Shown piece by piece: positions 11,911 to 22,481 of a stretch of 64,000 nt of DNA. Both the position numbers and the translations under genes were made by a program. This DNA is from Chaenocephalus aceratus (Eukaryota > Chordata > Actinopteri > Perciformes > Channichthyidae): positions 34,529,639-34,593,638 of the forward strand of contig CM043797.1 in the NCBI GenBank assembly GCA_023974075.1. Reading direction: 5' to 3'. Within the stretch, counting starts at the first letter, position 1, and each line of letters begins with the position of its first letter. Below the pieces are notes generated by a model, which was not told the origin of the DNA, made no database searches, and saw only the letters and a list, made by a program, of their open reading frames with translations.

Positions 11911-13482
11911 AACAGATTTGTTCGCCTTACGTTATCCCTTATCAACTTTTATCACCAAATTGTGTCAGTCCAACTGTCTGTTTGAATTTTTTTTTTTATG
12001 AATCAGTATAGGTTGTGAGTATTAGCTCTGAAGTAATCAGTTGAGCTGTTGAAAAGCGATTGTTTATTACTCTAAAAGCAAACAGTATCATCTTACTCCT
12101 GCCTCAGGGTATAAAACTATTTTGTGTGCCATAAACCTGATTCACAGCTCAGACACAATCACTGATGACAATATTCTTATCTTCGCATCTATCTATATTG
12201 AGAGTCTGCCAACAGTGAAGAGATCCATTCCCCTTTGCTCAACCACCAGGCATGTTTCAGGTTTGGAGAGGTGACGGGCCGGGGTCTTCTGGTATAAAGA
12301 GGCCATTGTATCACAGAGGCAGCCGTCCAGAAAGCTGCTCGAATCTGTGTCTGCAAACATTAATAATATGCTATTCTTATATGAATGTAGTGACAGGTGA
12401 GGGAAAGGTGAGCAGATCTGCAGGTGAGTCATGTCTACCTGCTGAGGTTATGTCTCAGTCTGTTTCCACATCATGTCTCTTCAGGAAAAGCTTCGGGTGC
12501 ACATTTGAACTGTTGATCTTTAAAAAGAAAAAATCCAACATTATATTATGTAGTGTATTTAACCCAAATTTGGATTTTTTTTCTTCTAATGGCAGCAGAA
12601 ATTTAATAACACATGAGTTACAATATGAAAAATATAAATAAAATACAAATAGTATAAAAAAGTTGAACATATAATTATATCAACAGTAAAAACATGAATA
12701 GAATATGTATGTTCTGCTGTTATGTATACATTTAGAGTTTATGATTATCTTTTATTTGATTCATTTTATTATATTTATCATAGAAATATTTTTAAGGAAA
12801 TTAAATTAAGAAAAGAAATGCAACCAATTTAATATCGTAATTTTTCAATCATTTTCTTTATTATAAAACAATGTCAACTCCGTAGAAGAAACATACTTTT
12901 AATAGCCAATTTTTTTCTCTTTTCTTTAAATTACGAAAATATAACTATTGTCGTTTTATCAGCACTTCCACAGCATTTTCACTCCAGGTCTCATCCTGCG
13001 CAAAAAGAATGACAGACAGATTCGTTTTTATTTTGATACATTTTTTGATTTTATTTTGCAGGTAATTCATGCGTGCAAACAACTCAATTTCTATACTGAC
13101 AAGTGTATACACATATCTGGAAAAAACAAATTTCAGTGAATGAAAAATTACACTTTGTCCTTATTATTATTATGTACATATTTATTTGCACAATTGTGGA
13201 AGATGGCATTTTGAAATCTTCCTCACCTTGTTTATGTGTCAGATATTCTTTAGTTAATTTGACACAGATTGCACAACACACGTTATGATGAAATAATACA
13301 AGTCAGTGCAAAACATTTCCCATTTTAGTTAATATATATTTGAATTTAATACGGAAATTATTTGAGAAATGTTGTGGGATATTTTTAATTTACGCAATAC
13401 AATCCAGTCTGCAGGCCCTTATAAATGGGCCTCTTTTTTCAAACTTCTACAGCAATATTTTAAATCTTTAATGTCTTTTACT
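11911..13482. other. Intergenic / 3' flank of the forkhead gene
   Basis: AT-rich sequence without recognisable exons. The last few hundred bases before 13483 are probably 3' UTR of the forkhead gene, but no single polyadenylation signal stands out among many AT runs. Confidence 0.4.
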
Positions 13483-14652
13483 CTATTTTTCTATATTCCA
13501 AGACAAAGAGGGGCTTGAACTGACTTGAGGGCAGTAATTCGGAAAGTCATTGCAGAATCCTCCCAGCTCTGAGTGGCCGCTCTTGGATAACAACTGTCCC
13601 GGAGCAGAAGTCTTGGCCGAGGCGCACTCCTCTGGACACGGACTGAACGCCGCGGCACAGGGGATCTGGTGAGAGTAAAAGTAGCTGGCTTGTCCAGAGA
13701 TCATGTTAAAAGAGTAGGGGTCCGACAGAGGCAGGGTGCACGCGGGGATGGACGTGGAGAAAGCGGTGCACGCGGTGCCAATCTGATGGCGTCGAGATTG
13801 CGCGCAGCTGAGTCCGATGTAAGACATCTCCTGGTGGGTCTGCAGGAACCGATCTGCGTCCGCGGCACTGGACGCACTCAGCCGCTGGGAGACCATGGAG
13901 GTGGCGTGGTTTTGGAACCGCGGTGTCAGGTAAGTCCCCGTGCCAAGGTGAGTGCGCACTGGTGTTTGGAGAGGAAGAAACGGTGGCCAGTAAAACGAAC
14001 CAGCGGCGGCTAAAGTCACACTGGTGGCGGTGCTGGAGGACATCAGGCGACCTCCTCCTCCTCTTTTTAACGCAAGCTTGGTCCTGGATCCAGCCGTGGC
14101 TCTGCGCCGGAGCTTCCCAGATGTGCCACCAATAAACACGTCCTCGCTGCAGGGGTCCAGCATCCAGTAGTTGCCTTTCCCCGGGTCATCGTAGTGGCGC
14201 GGCACTTTAACGAAACACTTGTTCAGGCTCAAGTTATGCCGGATTGAGTTTTGCCACCCCTGTCTGTTCTGTCTGTAATAAGGGAAGTTTTCCATGATGA
14301 ACTCGTAGATGCCGTTCAGAGTGAGCCGTCGCTCCGGGCTCTGACGGATCGCCATCATGATGAGCGCGTTATAGCTGAAAGGAGGTTTCTCAGGTTTAAT
14401 GCTTTCTTCTTCTCCTCCTTTCTTCTGAGCCCCCTCTCGTTTCCCAGTCGAAGGCAGGGGTTTGCTCCCCCCTTTACCGGTGTTCTCACTGTCAAAGTTT
14501 TTCTCTTGGCTGGGTTTCTCCGGAGGTTTCTGGGACGCAGAAGGAGTCTCCTCATCCATCACTCTCTCTCGTCTCAACAGCAGGCTGCTGATGCTGAATG
14601 AGGAATTGTGGAAAAATCGGTCAGAAGTTTTCAAGTCCGCCATATCTGTCAT
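13483..14652 (-). CDS. foxg1: Forkhead box G1-type transcription factor
   Basis: Intronless 389-residue protein. The forkhead DNA-binding domain spans about residues 89-183, from [20 protein letters not shown] through recognition helix [14 protein letters not shown] to the wing ending [12 protein letters not shown]. This form is specific to the FoxG group. Near the N-terminus [10 protein letters not shown] matches the short eh1-like segment of FoxG1. After the domain, [11 protein letters not shown] and [11 protein letters not shown] match conserved FoxG1 C-terminal blocks. FoxG1 represses transcription with Groucho/TLE partners and patterns the telencephalon, eye and ear. The linker at 33-88 is charged and lacks the long His/Pro/Gln runs of mammalian FOXG1. 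The start is the first Met of the frame, followed closely by MADLK. Teleosts carry several foxg1 copies; divergence outside the domain suggests one of the non-foxg1a duplicates, but the letter cannot be assigned from sequence alone. Confidence 0.9.
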   Translation of the reverse strand: MTDMADLKTSDRFFHNSSFSISSLLLRRERVMDEETPSASQKPPEKPSQEKNFDSENTGKGGSKPLPSTGKREGAQKKGGEEESIKPEKPPFSYNALIMMAIRQSPERRLTLNGIYEFIMENFPYYRQNRQGWQNSIRHNLSLNKCFVKVPRHYDDPGKGNYWMLDPCSEDVFIGGTSGKLRRRATAGSRTKLALKRGGGGRLMSSSTATSVTLAAAGSFYWPPFLPLQTPVRTHLGTGTYLTPRFQNHATSMVSQRLSASSAADADRFLQTHQEMSYIGLSCAQSRRHQIGTACTAFSTSIPACTLPLSDPYSFNMISGQASYFYSHQIPCAAAFSPCPEECASAKTSAPGQLLSKSGHSELGGFCNDFPNYCPQVSSSPSLSWNIEK

Positions 14653-14814
14653 AAAGTCCTCAAAGACTTCCAGTGATGAGAGCAGAGCGACTAACTGAAC
14701 TCTGATGCGAAGTGGCGAGGAGCCAAAGACACAGAGAACAAATGCGCATGATCACAGGAGCGTTAAAGTGACACAAGTGGTGCATTCAACAGCCTCTTAT
14801 TTCCAGGGTTGGGG

Positions 14815-15075
14815 GGATTACTTTACAAATCTGAGTATCACAATATAAAAGAAGCCATCTCCATGTGGTTGACCAATTAGAGCTGAGCGGCTAGCTAACC
14901 AATCAGAGCAGACTGGGCTCTGGTTTCAGACAGAGGGTCAAAAGAGGTGCTGCAGCACATTATGAGAAAAATAAACACCCTTGTCAACATCAAAGGAAGC
15001 AAACATGCAGTAGAGGCACACTATACTAATTTGAACCTGAACATGAGCAGAATATGGCCCCTTTAACCCATAAAG
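14815..15075 (-). repeat. AAGAGGCCC-type MITE (copy)
   Basis: On the minus strand it starts TAAAGGGGCCATATTCTGCTC and reaches CTGTCTGAAACCAGAGCCCA and CTGATTGGTTAGC. The same order is seen on the plus strand at 60912-62110 around a hAT insert. It lies just upstream of the forkhead gene. Confidence 0.55.
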
Positions 15076-16959
15076 AAAAACAATCACTTTCAAAAAGGCC
15101 TTTAAGTCACTCAATGTCAATGTCCATTGTCAATAGAAACAAATCCATATAAGCTGGATACTAATTGAGTTAAAGAGGCGTTTTTAAAGGATTAAATGCT
15201 GTCAATCTGTGTGACTGATCGGTGAACTCTCGAGTTCACTTATAACACTTCCGGGACTCATGAAACTCAACCTGCACAAGCTTTTCCCTCGGGGCTGGCC
15301 TCATCGCGCTCTTTTACTCTTTTTTTCTTCCTGTGCACCTTCTCTGACACCATGATTTGGCAAAATGCCTTTAAAATAAACTAGAAGAAGTATCCAAAAT
15401 TACAATTATAATACCAAAAGAAACACAAATCTGTTCAAAGAAAAACATTTGAACGGTTGTGATCCTAAAATATCATATCCCCATTAACATTTGCAAAACA
15501 ACAATTTTAGTTTGTGAGGTTTATTTGATAAATAATAAATAAAAAGATAAACCTAACAATTCATTTGTATTAACACTTACTTAGGGTACTAATCCCCAAT
15601 TTTCTTTTAAATGTAAGAGTAATCTGATTACATGTTGTTTTATGTAACGGGTAGGGAATCTTTGTTTTTGTATCCTGATTACTCATTACATGTAATCCAA
15701 TACTCCCCAACATTGAAAAATGGAAACGTTGACTTTAATGAAATGTATTATGTCAACAGATTTCACATGATTAGTTTAAAGCAATAATATTATTGCTTTA
15801 ACCTGTTAAGCCCCAAAGCCCCCCTTTGCGGGGGCTTTTTTTTTTCACGACACTGTGTCTCAGGGGATCTTAACATTTAAGAACCTATTAATGTGTTATA
15901 CCAGATTAACGGGAATAATCTCAGCTAACTGACGATACAAACCATTTTTACCAAAACAAAACACAAGTCTCATAAGAAGCATCTAAATTACCTCTGAGCG
16001 AAAAATTAATTAATTAATTTTGGACGGACACAATAATTTACATTTTTTTACTGTGTTCAATCTGAATTTACTTTAAAATAAAAACATCTATATTGATTCT
16101 GACACTTCTACATCCAACTCACAGGTGTAACCTTGCTTTGAGAATAAAGATTATTAATTTAACCCTTTTAGAAGTGAAGATATGGTCATTTGTTCTGGAA
16201 ATGTCATTTTCGAGCCTGAGACCTGAAAAACAGGCTCAGGGCACTAACCTAAAAACAGTTAACGTTTAAGTTTTTTCCCTATACAACTGGAACATACCAT
16301 ATTAAAGACTGTTCTAAAGTAATCCCCTCCTATGCTGTGTTTGACAGTTCATATGTCAGACATCAAACATGAGGAAGTACACATTTAATCTGTCATCATT
16401 ACACCTCCTCTTTAGTTTATTTGAGATGAGTTTTCCTCCATAATCCCCGCGCTACACAAGTGAGCACTTGTTGGGAATGTCTCAGACTCTAGAAAGCACA
16501 CCTTGTTTTCTTAATACCTGTAATCCCCTGGTTTATATATTTCATTGTTTAATATTCGATATCATGTCTTGTGTTTACAGTGATTTATCATTAGCAGACT
16601 AACTCTGCCAACAGTTACAGTTGGACAACTTTATAATCCCTGAATGTCACTAAACCCTCAATGCCAGCTGTGTGCGTTATTTTCCGTTATGTTTTGAGCT
16701 TCTTGCAGCATTTTGTTTATGCAGCGCTTTTAGTAAACGTTGTACATTGGTGAAGATGTTTCTTGCTTTGCACGTGTTTTGGCACATTTCTGTTTTTATA
16801 TTTGTATTGTCACTGAAGCTGCAGTGTGTTTCTGCTAATGGAAATGTTTTCAAATCTGAATTCAAAATCTCAGACACTCAAAATCCAGCACAACACTTTT
16901 TTACGCTGCTACGGACAATCTGCAATAAATGCACATTTTATGGACCATCTTGCACCAAA
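15076..16959. other. Intergenic, no gene seen
   Basis: AT-rich sequence. A possible 106-codon plus-strand frame (16672-16992) begins with a hydrophobic stretch but runs straight into the repeat at 16960 and has no recognisable domain. A short palindrome, AGCCCCAAAGCCCCCCTTTGCG, with adjacent GGGGGCTTT, lies near 15810-15840. Confidence 0.4.
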
Positions 16960-17190
16960 GTTATTGATATTGAAGTGACTGTTATTTTGTGAATATTGAT
17001 TGTTGTTGTTTTTTATCTTAATGTGTGCATATGTGTAAATGTGTATGTTGATTGTGTATTTAGGATATACATATTTTATACATATCTGTATTACTGTATC
17101 ATTTTACATTCGGATTGTTAGAAACGTCATTTCGATCTCTCTGTCTGTAAACACAAACTGAGTAAGATTGACATTAAAGTTGACTTTTAG
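16960..17190 (+). repeat. GACAATAAAGTTGA-tailed repeat (copy 3)
   Basis: Aligns by eye with 8035-8260 over its whole length; the tail reads GATTGACATTAAAGTTGACT. The middle TA-rich block is shorter here. Confidence 0.55.
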
Positions 17191-17415
17191 GCGGTTGTAG
17201 CGTGTTTGAACCTGTCAGCCACCGTACAATTGCATTAAAACACAGCTCTATCAAAGACAATTGTTGGAGGCCTCACATTAGTAAAAAAGTCAAATAGTCC
17301 AGAAAATATAGCATTTATTTCCAAAAGATTTGAATCATAAGCGATATACTGTTTTAAAGTTGAGCCTAATGCCTTGTTATAGAGCAAAGATAACTGAAAT
17401 GTATTGCCTGCCATG

Positions 17416-19108
17416 TTAAAGGTGGGGTAGGTACATTTGAGAAACCGGCTTGAGATCGCTAGAATTTGAAAATACACAATCGGAGAACATCGAGATGGGT
17501 CTGGCTGCGGACCGCAGCAAGGAGGCGGATCGTATAGGGGCGGATCGTATAGGGGTGTTTCCTAACTTTTTTTATCCAATAGAATAATGACACTCAGCAG
17601 AAATACATACTGTAGGTGGCAGTAATGCAATTTAAGGGATTCCAGCTGCTTTTATAAATCCTCGCAGAAGAAGTCATTGTTCTAGTGATGGGAATTCCGG
17701 CTCTTCTTGCTGAGCCGGATCATTTGGCTCACCAAGAAGAGCCGGCTCTTTCGGCTCCCAAAGGGCTCTTCAGTTTACCACATATTATACCTTTTAATTA
17801 AATCAAATGTAGCCCTGTTTTGACTAATGATTTATATGTGTACACATATATCACTTAAATTATTCAATACATCCTTTGTACTGAAGTATTCAAAAGTAAA
17901 AATTACATGTTTAATATAAATTATTTGCTGTGGCCAATTGTTTTTATTGCATTTACAGACCCGTGTAACTCTCTGATACCACCCAATTAATGCATTGACT
18001 TGCTTGTAGAACCACGCTACACAAAACAAATAGGCAACACCTATAAAAACTATTTTAAAAAAGGGGCTACTGTATCAACCTATATAAAGTATATAAATAT
18101 AGTTTTTCTCCCTGCAGGAGAGGGGAGCGTGCTTTGAGATCAGCTGCTAGGCTGCAGCGGGGAGAAGAGGGGGACAAAAAGAGATCTCCGTCCTCCGTGT
18201 TTTATTCTTATAGAAGTAAGAAGAGAAGTAATGGGGCAGAAACCCTCCTTTTTACGCAGCGGTCCAGACATAGACATCAAACGGCGACACATATTCAGTT
18301 GCCAGTTACTTTTGGCATTAGGGCAGGGATATCTTTCAAGGTTTGACATAATGAATTGTGCTACTTTTAAAGCAAGCAACGATGTTTTCAAATCTGTAAT
18401 CAAAAAGCTCCTCAAAAACACTATAGAAGCAGTTCCTGCCGTTGTTACGTTAGTTCAAACAGTAACAACGGACTACTTTTTTTAGCGGATGCATTTAAAT
18501 CAATACATAAAACTATTTTTAAATCAATAAAATCTTTTTCTAAATCCATAAAAGCATTTCAATTATTATAGGGAGTCATGTCGTTACTTTGTTGAGAATG
18601 TGGCCATGTGTAATAAGCGGGATAATGTCCACATTGTCCATTGCATAATGGGCCTTCATGCCGATCTAGATCCCTCCGCAAAAACAAAACAAAAAACGGC
18701 TCGTTCGCAGGCGAGAGCCGGCTCCCGTCGTTCACTATAGGATCCGCCCTATATGATCCGCCCCTATACGATCCGCCTCCTTGCTGCGGTCTGCAGCCAG
18801 ACTCTATTGAGAAAATCTGCCACTTCTTTATAGAGCCCCTCCTCCAACACACACGAACGCGCACATGACCAATGAGGGCACGAGATAAGTTTGTGCCCCG
18901 ATGGCAGGCTGACAGGCAGGTAGGCCCGGCTAAACGGATTGGTTGTACTTTTTACAGTATTACGGCTTCTACAGATGACATTTTTTATGGATTTTTTGTC
19001 AAAGCACTTCAGATATTCATTGCTATCGGGATGTTAAGAGCATTCCATGGAATATAACAAAAAGTGTATCTCGAGCCGGTTTCTGAAACTTACCTACCCC
19101 ACCTTTAA
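17416..19108. mobile_element. TTAA-flanked DNA transposon (piggyBac/Kolobok-like), non-autonomous
   Basis: TTAA lies at both ends (17416-17419 and 19105-19108). The termini are inverted: AGGTGGGGTAGGTA, then GAGAAACCGGCTTGAGAT on the left; the right end complements it with AGGTGGGGTAGGTAAG and CAGAAACCGGCTCGAGAT. A second inverted block of about 45 bp holds tandem GGCGGATCGTATAGG units (about 17505-17555 and 18735-18790). No transposase was seen. The middle is taken up by another element. A deleted relative is at 56289-56675. Confidence 0.7.
17690..18745. mobile_element. Nested element with GAGCCGGCTC ends (hAT-like)
   Basis: The left part repeats AGCCGGCTCTT-type motifs (GGGAATTCCGGCTCTTCTTG, AAGAGCCGGCTCTTTCGGCT). 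The right end reads CGAGAGCCGGCTCCCGTCG, a rough inverted match, and TAGTGA lies at both outer edges in inverted orientation. This resembles fish hAT elements, but I could not find a clean 8-bp duplication, so the edges are approximate. No transposase was recognised. Confidence 0.45.
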
Positions 19109-19344
19109 AACTGCACTAAAAAGAAGCATCGCAAAGTTAAAGAATGTGATCAAATAAAAAAAGTTATAAACATATTCAAGTGCATTGATTTAATGTAACT
19201 TTTAAATGATAGTTGCTTAATTTATTTTAACATAAGTCATTGTGAGCAACTTCAAAGTTGAATGAATGAATTGAATATTGTTTGCAGAGCTAAAGCCTGT
19301 AGTGGTGGCTCCCCCTGTCGGTCAGCCTGTGAAACATTCCCTCA

Positions 19345-19875
19345 CTGGTGGAAAGTCACTCATTTACTAAATTCCTGTACTTGAGTTACATTTTGGAGTA
19401 CTTTTTTTGAGTATTTCCATTTAATACTACTTTATACTTTTACTTCATTACATTCCTTAAACAGCTTTAGTGACTTTTCAGATGTTCAATTAAAAAGCAT
19501 GTGATACACTTTGAACATAATGCATCTCTAAAAATTGTACTAGTGGACTAACTGTTTAAGGTACAACAAAGTAAAGTTATACAATATATTACAAAAAAGT
19601 CCTCACATGAATAATGTGTGTATCAAAGCGCTGTTTGTGTACAACAGTAAAATGCTGCTTGATGAAACAATATTACCTAATTATCTAATAAGGTCATATA
19701 TATAATAGTATATCAAATATTTAGTTCTGCAGAGTTAGTACTTTTACTTTGTATACTTTAAGTACATTTTGCTGACCTGTACTTCAGAGTGTAGGACTTT
19801 TACTTTGAATGGAGTATTTTGACATTAATGCTACTTTTACTTCAGTACAGGACCCGAGTACTTCTTCTACCACTG
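19345..19875. repeat. MITE of the GGTGGAA / ACTTCTTCTACC family
   Basis: It starts CACTGGTGGAAAGTCACT and ends GAGTACTTCTTCTACCACTG, an imperfect terminal inverted repeat. Inside are many copies of the TACTTTTACTT motif. Further partial copies follow up to about 20010. Confidence 0.6.
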
Positions 19876-20144
19876 ATCATAATCCAGTCGTTTCATATAT
19901 ATGATCCTGAAATGGATCTTTAGGCATAACCAGTACTTTTACTTTTGGTACTTTAAGTATAATTAGATGTCGATACTCTTGTAACTTAAGTCACTTCTTG
20001 AATGCAGGACTTTAGCTTGTAACAGATAATTTTTCAATTTAGTATGGTTTCTTTTACTTCATAAAACAAAATCGCAGTTCTTAATCCACGTCTGCTTATT
20101 TCAGATGATAAAAGAAAGCACAGAGAACAAATTAGGGTTAATGT

Positions 20145-20150
20145 TTTATT
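20145..20150 (-). terminator. Polyadenylation signal of the PGRP gene
   Basis: AATAAA on the minus strand, about 85 bp past the stop codon of the peptidoglycan recognition protein gene. Confidence 0.55.
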
Positions 20151-20233
20151 TGAATGATCATGTTTATAGCTTTACAATGACTCTTTGTGAAGCCAGGGAA
20201 CTGATTGGCACTTAAACCCTTTAAAGATAAGCC

Positions 20234-22059
20234 TTATGTGCTCTTCAGTTGTTGCAGCACACCGTAAAGCTTCGCCCCGGGACATTCAGTGTCTCCCACA
20301 TCTCTGTGTCCACACAGGCTGAACTGGGGCTTTATGAAGCCCTGAGACACGCCGGACTGCAGCAGCTGCTTGACTGAAGCCAGCGCTTCACAGCTCGGTG
20401 CTTCACCTAAAACATAAAAAATGCATTGTCATCATATGTGACATCTTAACACATTACATTTCACGCTTTTATTGAAAGTTACTCACAATAAGTGCAATTC
20501 ACCACAAAGATACAAACTTAATTACAATTAATTAATTTAAACTTGAATCTTTATTTTATTCTATTTTCTTTCTTTAGTTTATTCTATTTTCTTTCTTTTT
20601 TAATTCTTATTTTATTCAGTCCTATCTGTTGGCTTTTATTGGTATTCATGTATTTATTAATCATGAAGTTATGTGTGACATGTGGTAGTGTTACTTTTCT
20701 CTTTTTGTTTTTGTTGGTGAAGCACTTTGTGTATGAAAAGTGCATTACATTAAAAAAGGAAATTAAAAGATAACATTTACAAGTTGAAGTCGCTTTAATG
20801 ACCAATGACATATTTCTATTTCCTTGATATTTCCCTACAAATGATCTCCGTTCATTAGGAAACAGACAGGACTCACTGACCCGTGAGAACCTTGTCTTTA
20901 TGTTACACAATGGATGAAAAGATTAAGAGCACACCTACTTTTAAAGTTGCCCAAGAAGGCAATCCCCAGTGAGTCATGATTGTTGCCTTTGGCATGAGCC
21001 CCCACCGCGCCCCAGCCACGGCCCTCGAACACCGTCCCGTCTGCTGCTACCAGGAAACTGCAACACAGACAGAGTTTATGGTTAGACGGCATATTCTGCT
21101 CATTTCAGGTGTGTGGGAGGGAAACTCCGCCTGGAGACAACACAGGGATTTTAGCCTTTGCAGACCATTTACATGCACACAAACCTATTAACACGCTACA
21201 GGGAAGGGGAAATACCTGACACATCATAGGGCCTCTTTAAGGATCTAGGATTGGAAAAAAGTCCAAACTAAAGAGAAAGAACACCTAATTAAGTGTCCCT
21301 CCATTACGTCCACATTGTAAACACTGCATGAACATCACTCAGAAACCACATGTCCCTGCAGCTACTCACTTGTACCCGATGTCATCCCATTTTCTCTCAG
21401 TCATGTGCCCTCTCTGGATGCTGGCGACGCGGCTCACACACTCGCTGCGGCTGCTGCAGCTTGGGGTGTCCGTGTGGTGGATGATCACTCTCTGAGCACA
21501 GGAGAACTTCTCCGGCGCCTGCTTCGGAGCAGCCGCCCCCCACTGCTGCCTCGACACTATTTCCATTGAGGAGAAATCAAATAAATACTTTTTGAAAATG
21601 TCATCAGCAGCAGGGTCATGTAATCCTTCTGAGGATCAAAATATGAAAGTTATGTAACCTGGATACTTTATTTTGGATTACCTCAATATCAAATGCAATG
21701 AAACACATGAGCACATATACTACGGTTAAAATAAGCAGGAATAAAATCTGAGCCGACAGAAAATGCTGTTTTAGTTTCATACACACAGTTAAGCTCACAC
21801 ACACTATTTTATGAACATATAGGTTCACCTGCTGAGTAAAAAAAGAACAAATGAACCAAAGAAAGTGAAAACCATAAAGCAGATTCAGCTTACAGAGAAG
21901 AAATACAATCTGACCTTTATACAACACACACTATATGCTATTTTTAGTTTGTTACTATCAATGTAATCTTGGTGGTAATACACCATTTTTAGAAATGTAA
22001 TCTGACAGCGTCTCCCAGTGTAATGTCTGCAGTGTGAGGAGGTTACCTGTAGTTGCCAT
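20234..22059 (-). CDS. pglyrp5: Short peptidoglycan recognition protein, amidase type
   Basis: Four coding exons, 22047-22059, 21370-21556, 20939-21057 and 20406-20234, join in frame with GT-AG sites to 163 residues. The whole protein is one PGRP/N-acetylmuramoyl-L-alanine amidase domain: RVIIHHTDTPSC, the HMTERKWDDIGY segment, FLVAADGTVFEGRGWGAVGA, then CGHRDVGDTECPG. All four expected zinc ligands are present (His31, Tyr66, His140, Cys148), so it should cleave the lactyl-peptide bond of peptidoglycan and not just bind it. Cys38 and Cys44 fit the disulfide conserved in PGRPs. There is no signal peptide; the first exon encodes only MATT, like the teleost PGRP5 group, so the protein is cytosolic or exported unconventionally. 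An alternative start in exon 2 would lose nothing of the domain. The paralogue name is less certain than the family. Confidence 0.88.
20520..20775 (+). repeat. Decayed LINE 3' tail
   Basis: TGGTGAAGCACTTTGTGTAT and GAAAAGTGCATTACAT followed by an A-rich end is the usual 3' end of fish L2/CR1-like LINEs. It lies in the last intron of the PGRP gene; no coding sequence remains. Confidence 0.5.
21105..21238 (+). repeat. AAGAGGCCC-type MITE, right part
   Basis: GGGATTTTAGCCTTTGCAG and ACCATTTACATGCACACAAA match 5490-5530, and it ends with CATAGGGCCTCTTTAA. It lies in PGRP intron 2 between exons at 21057 and 21370. Confidence 0.55.
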
Positions 22060-22481
22060 CTCTCTGTAATATATGGATTCAGCTTGCTGTGCATCTCCTT
22101 ATCCTGAGTGACTCTCAGGAGGCGTGGTCTCGGGGAAATACACCTTCCTGGTTTCTTGTTGTTTCATGCCAATGCACAAAATACATTCCCACTACTCGTC
22201 TGACTGAGTAATGATTCTACAGTTGCCAAACAGGTCTTTGGAATATACGTGTGGATACAAAAGAGGAAGTTGATTAAGCACTCTCAATCATTTACATGGT
22301 GGCATTTTTCTTCTTCCCACAAATGAGACATTAATACATAAGATAAATGATGTTTTAAGTCACATGAGTTTTTAGGGGAAATCAGTTGTTTTGCAATATC
22401 AGTCATTATGCTAAAAATTCCCATCAAGCAGAATGTAACAAAGTATTATATTTACATCATTTTACTTGAGCATTTCCATTT

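Noticed and set aside
13669..14601. Plus-strand frames of up to 116 codons
   Set aside because: Antisense to the GC-rich foxg1 coding exon; no splice or domain support.
16672..16992. 106-codon frame with a hydrophobic start
   Set aside because: It runs into a dispersed repeat and has no recognisable family or upstream gene structure.
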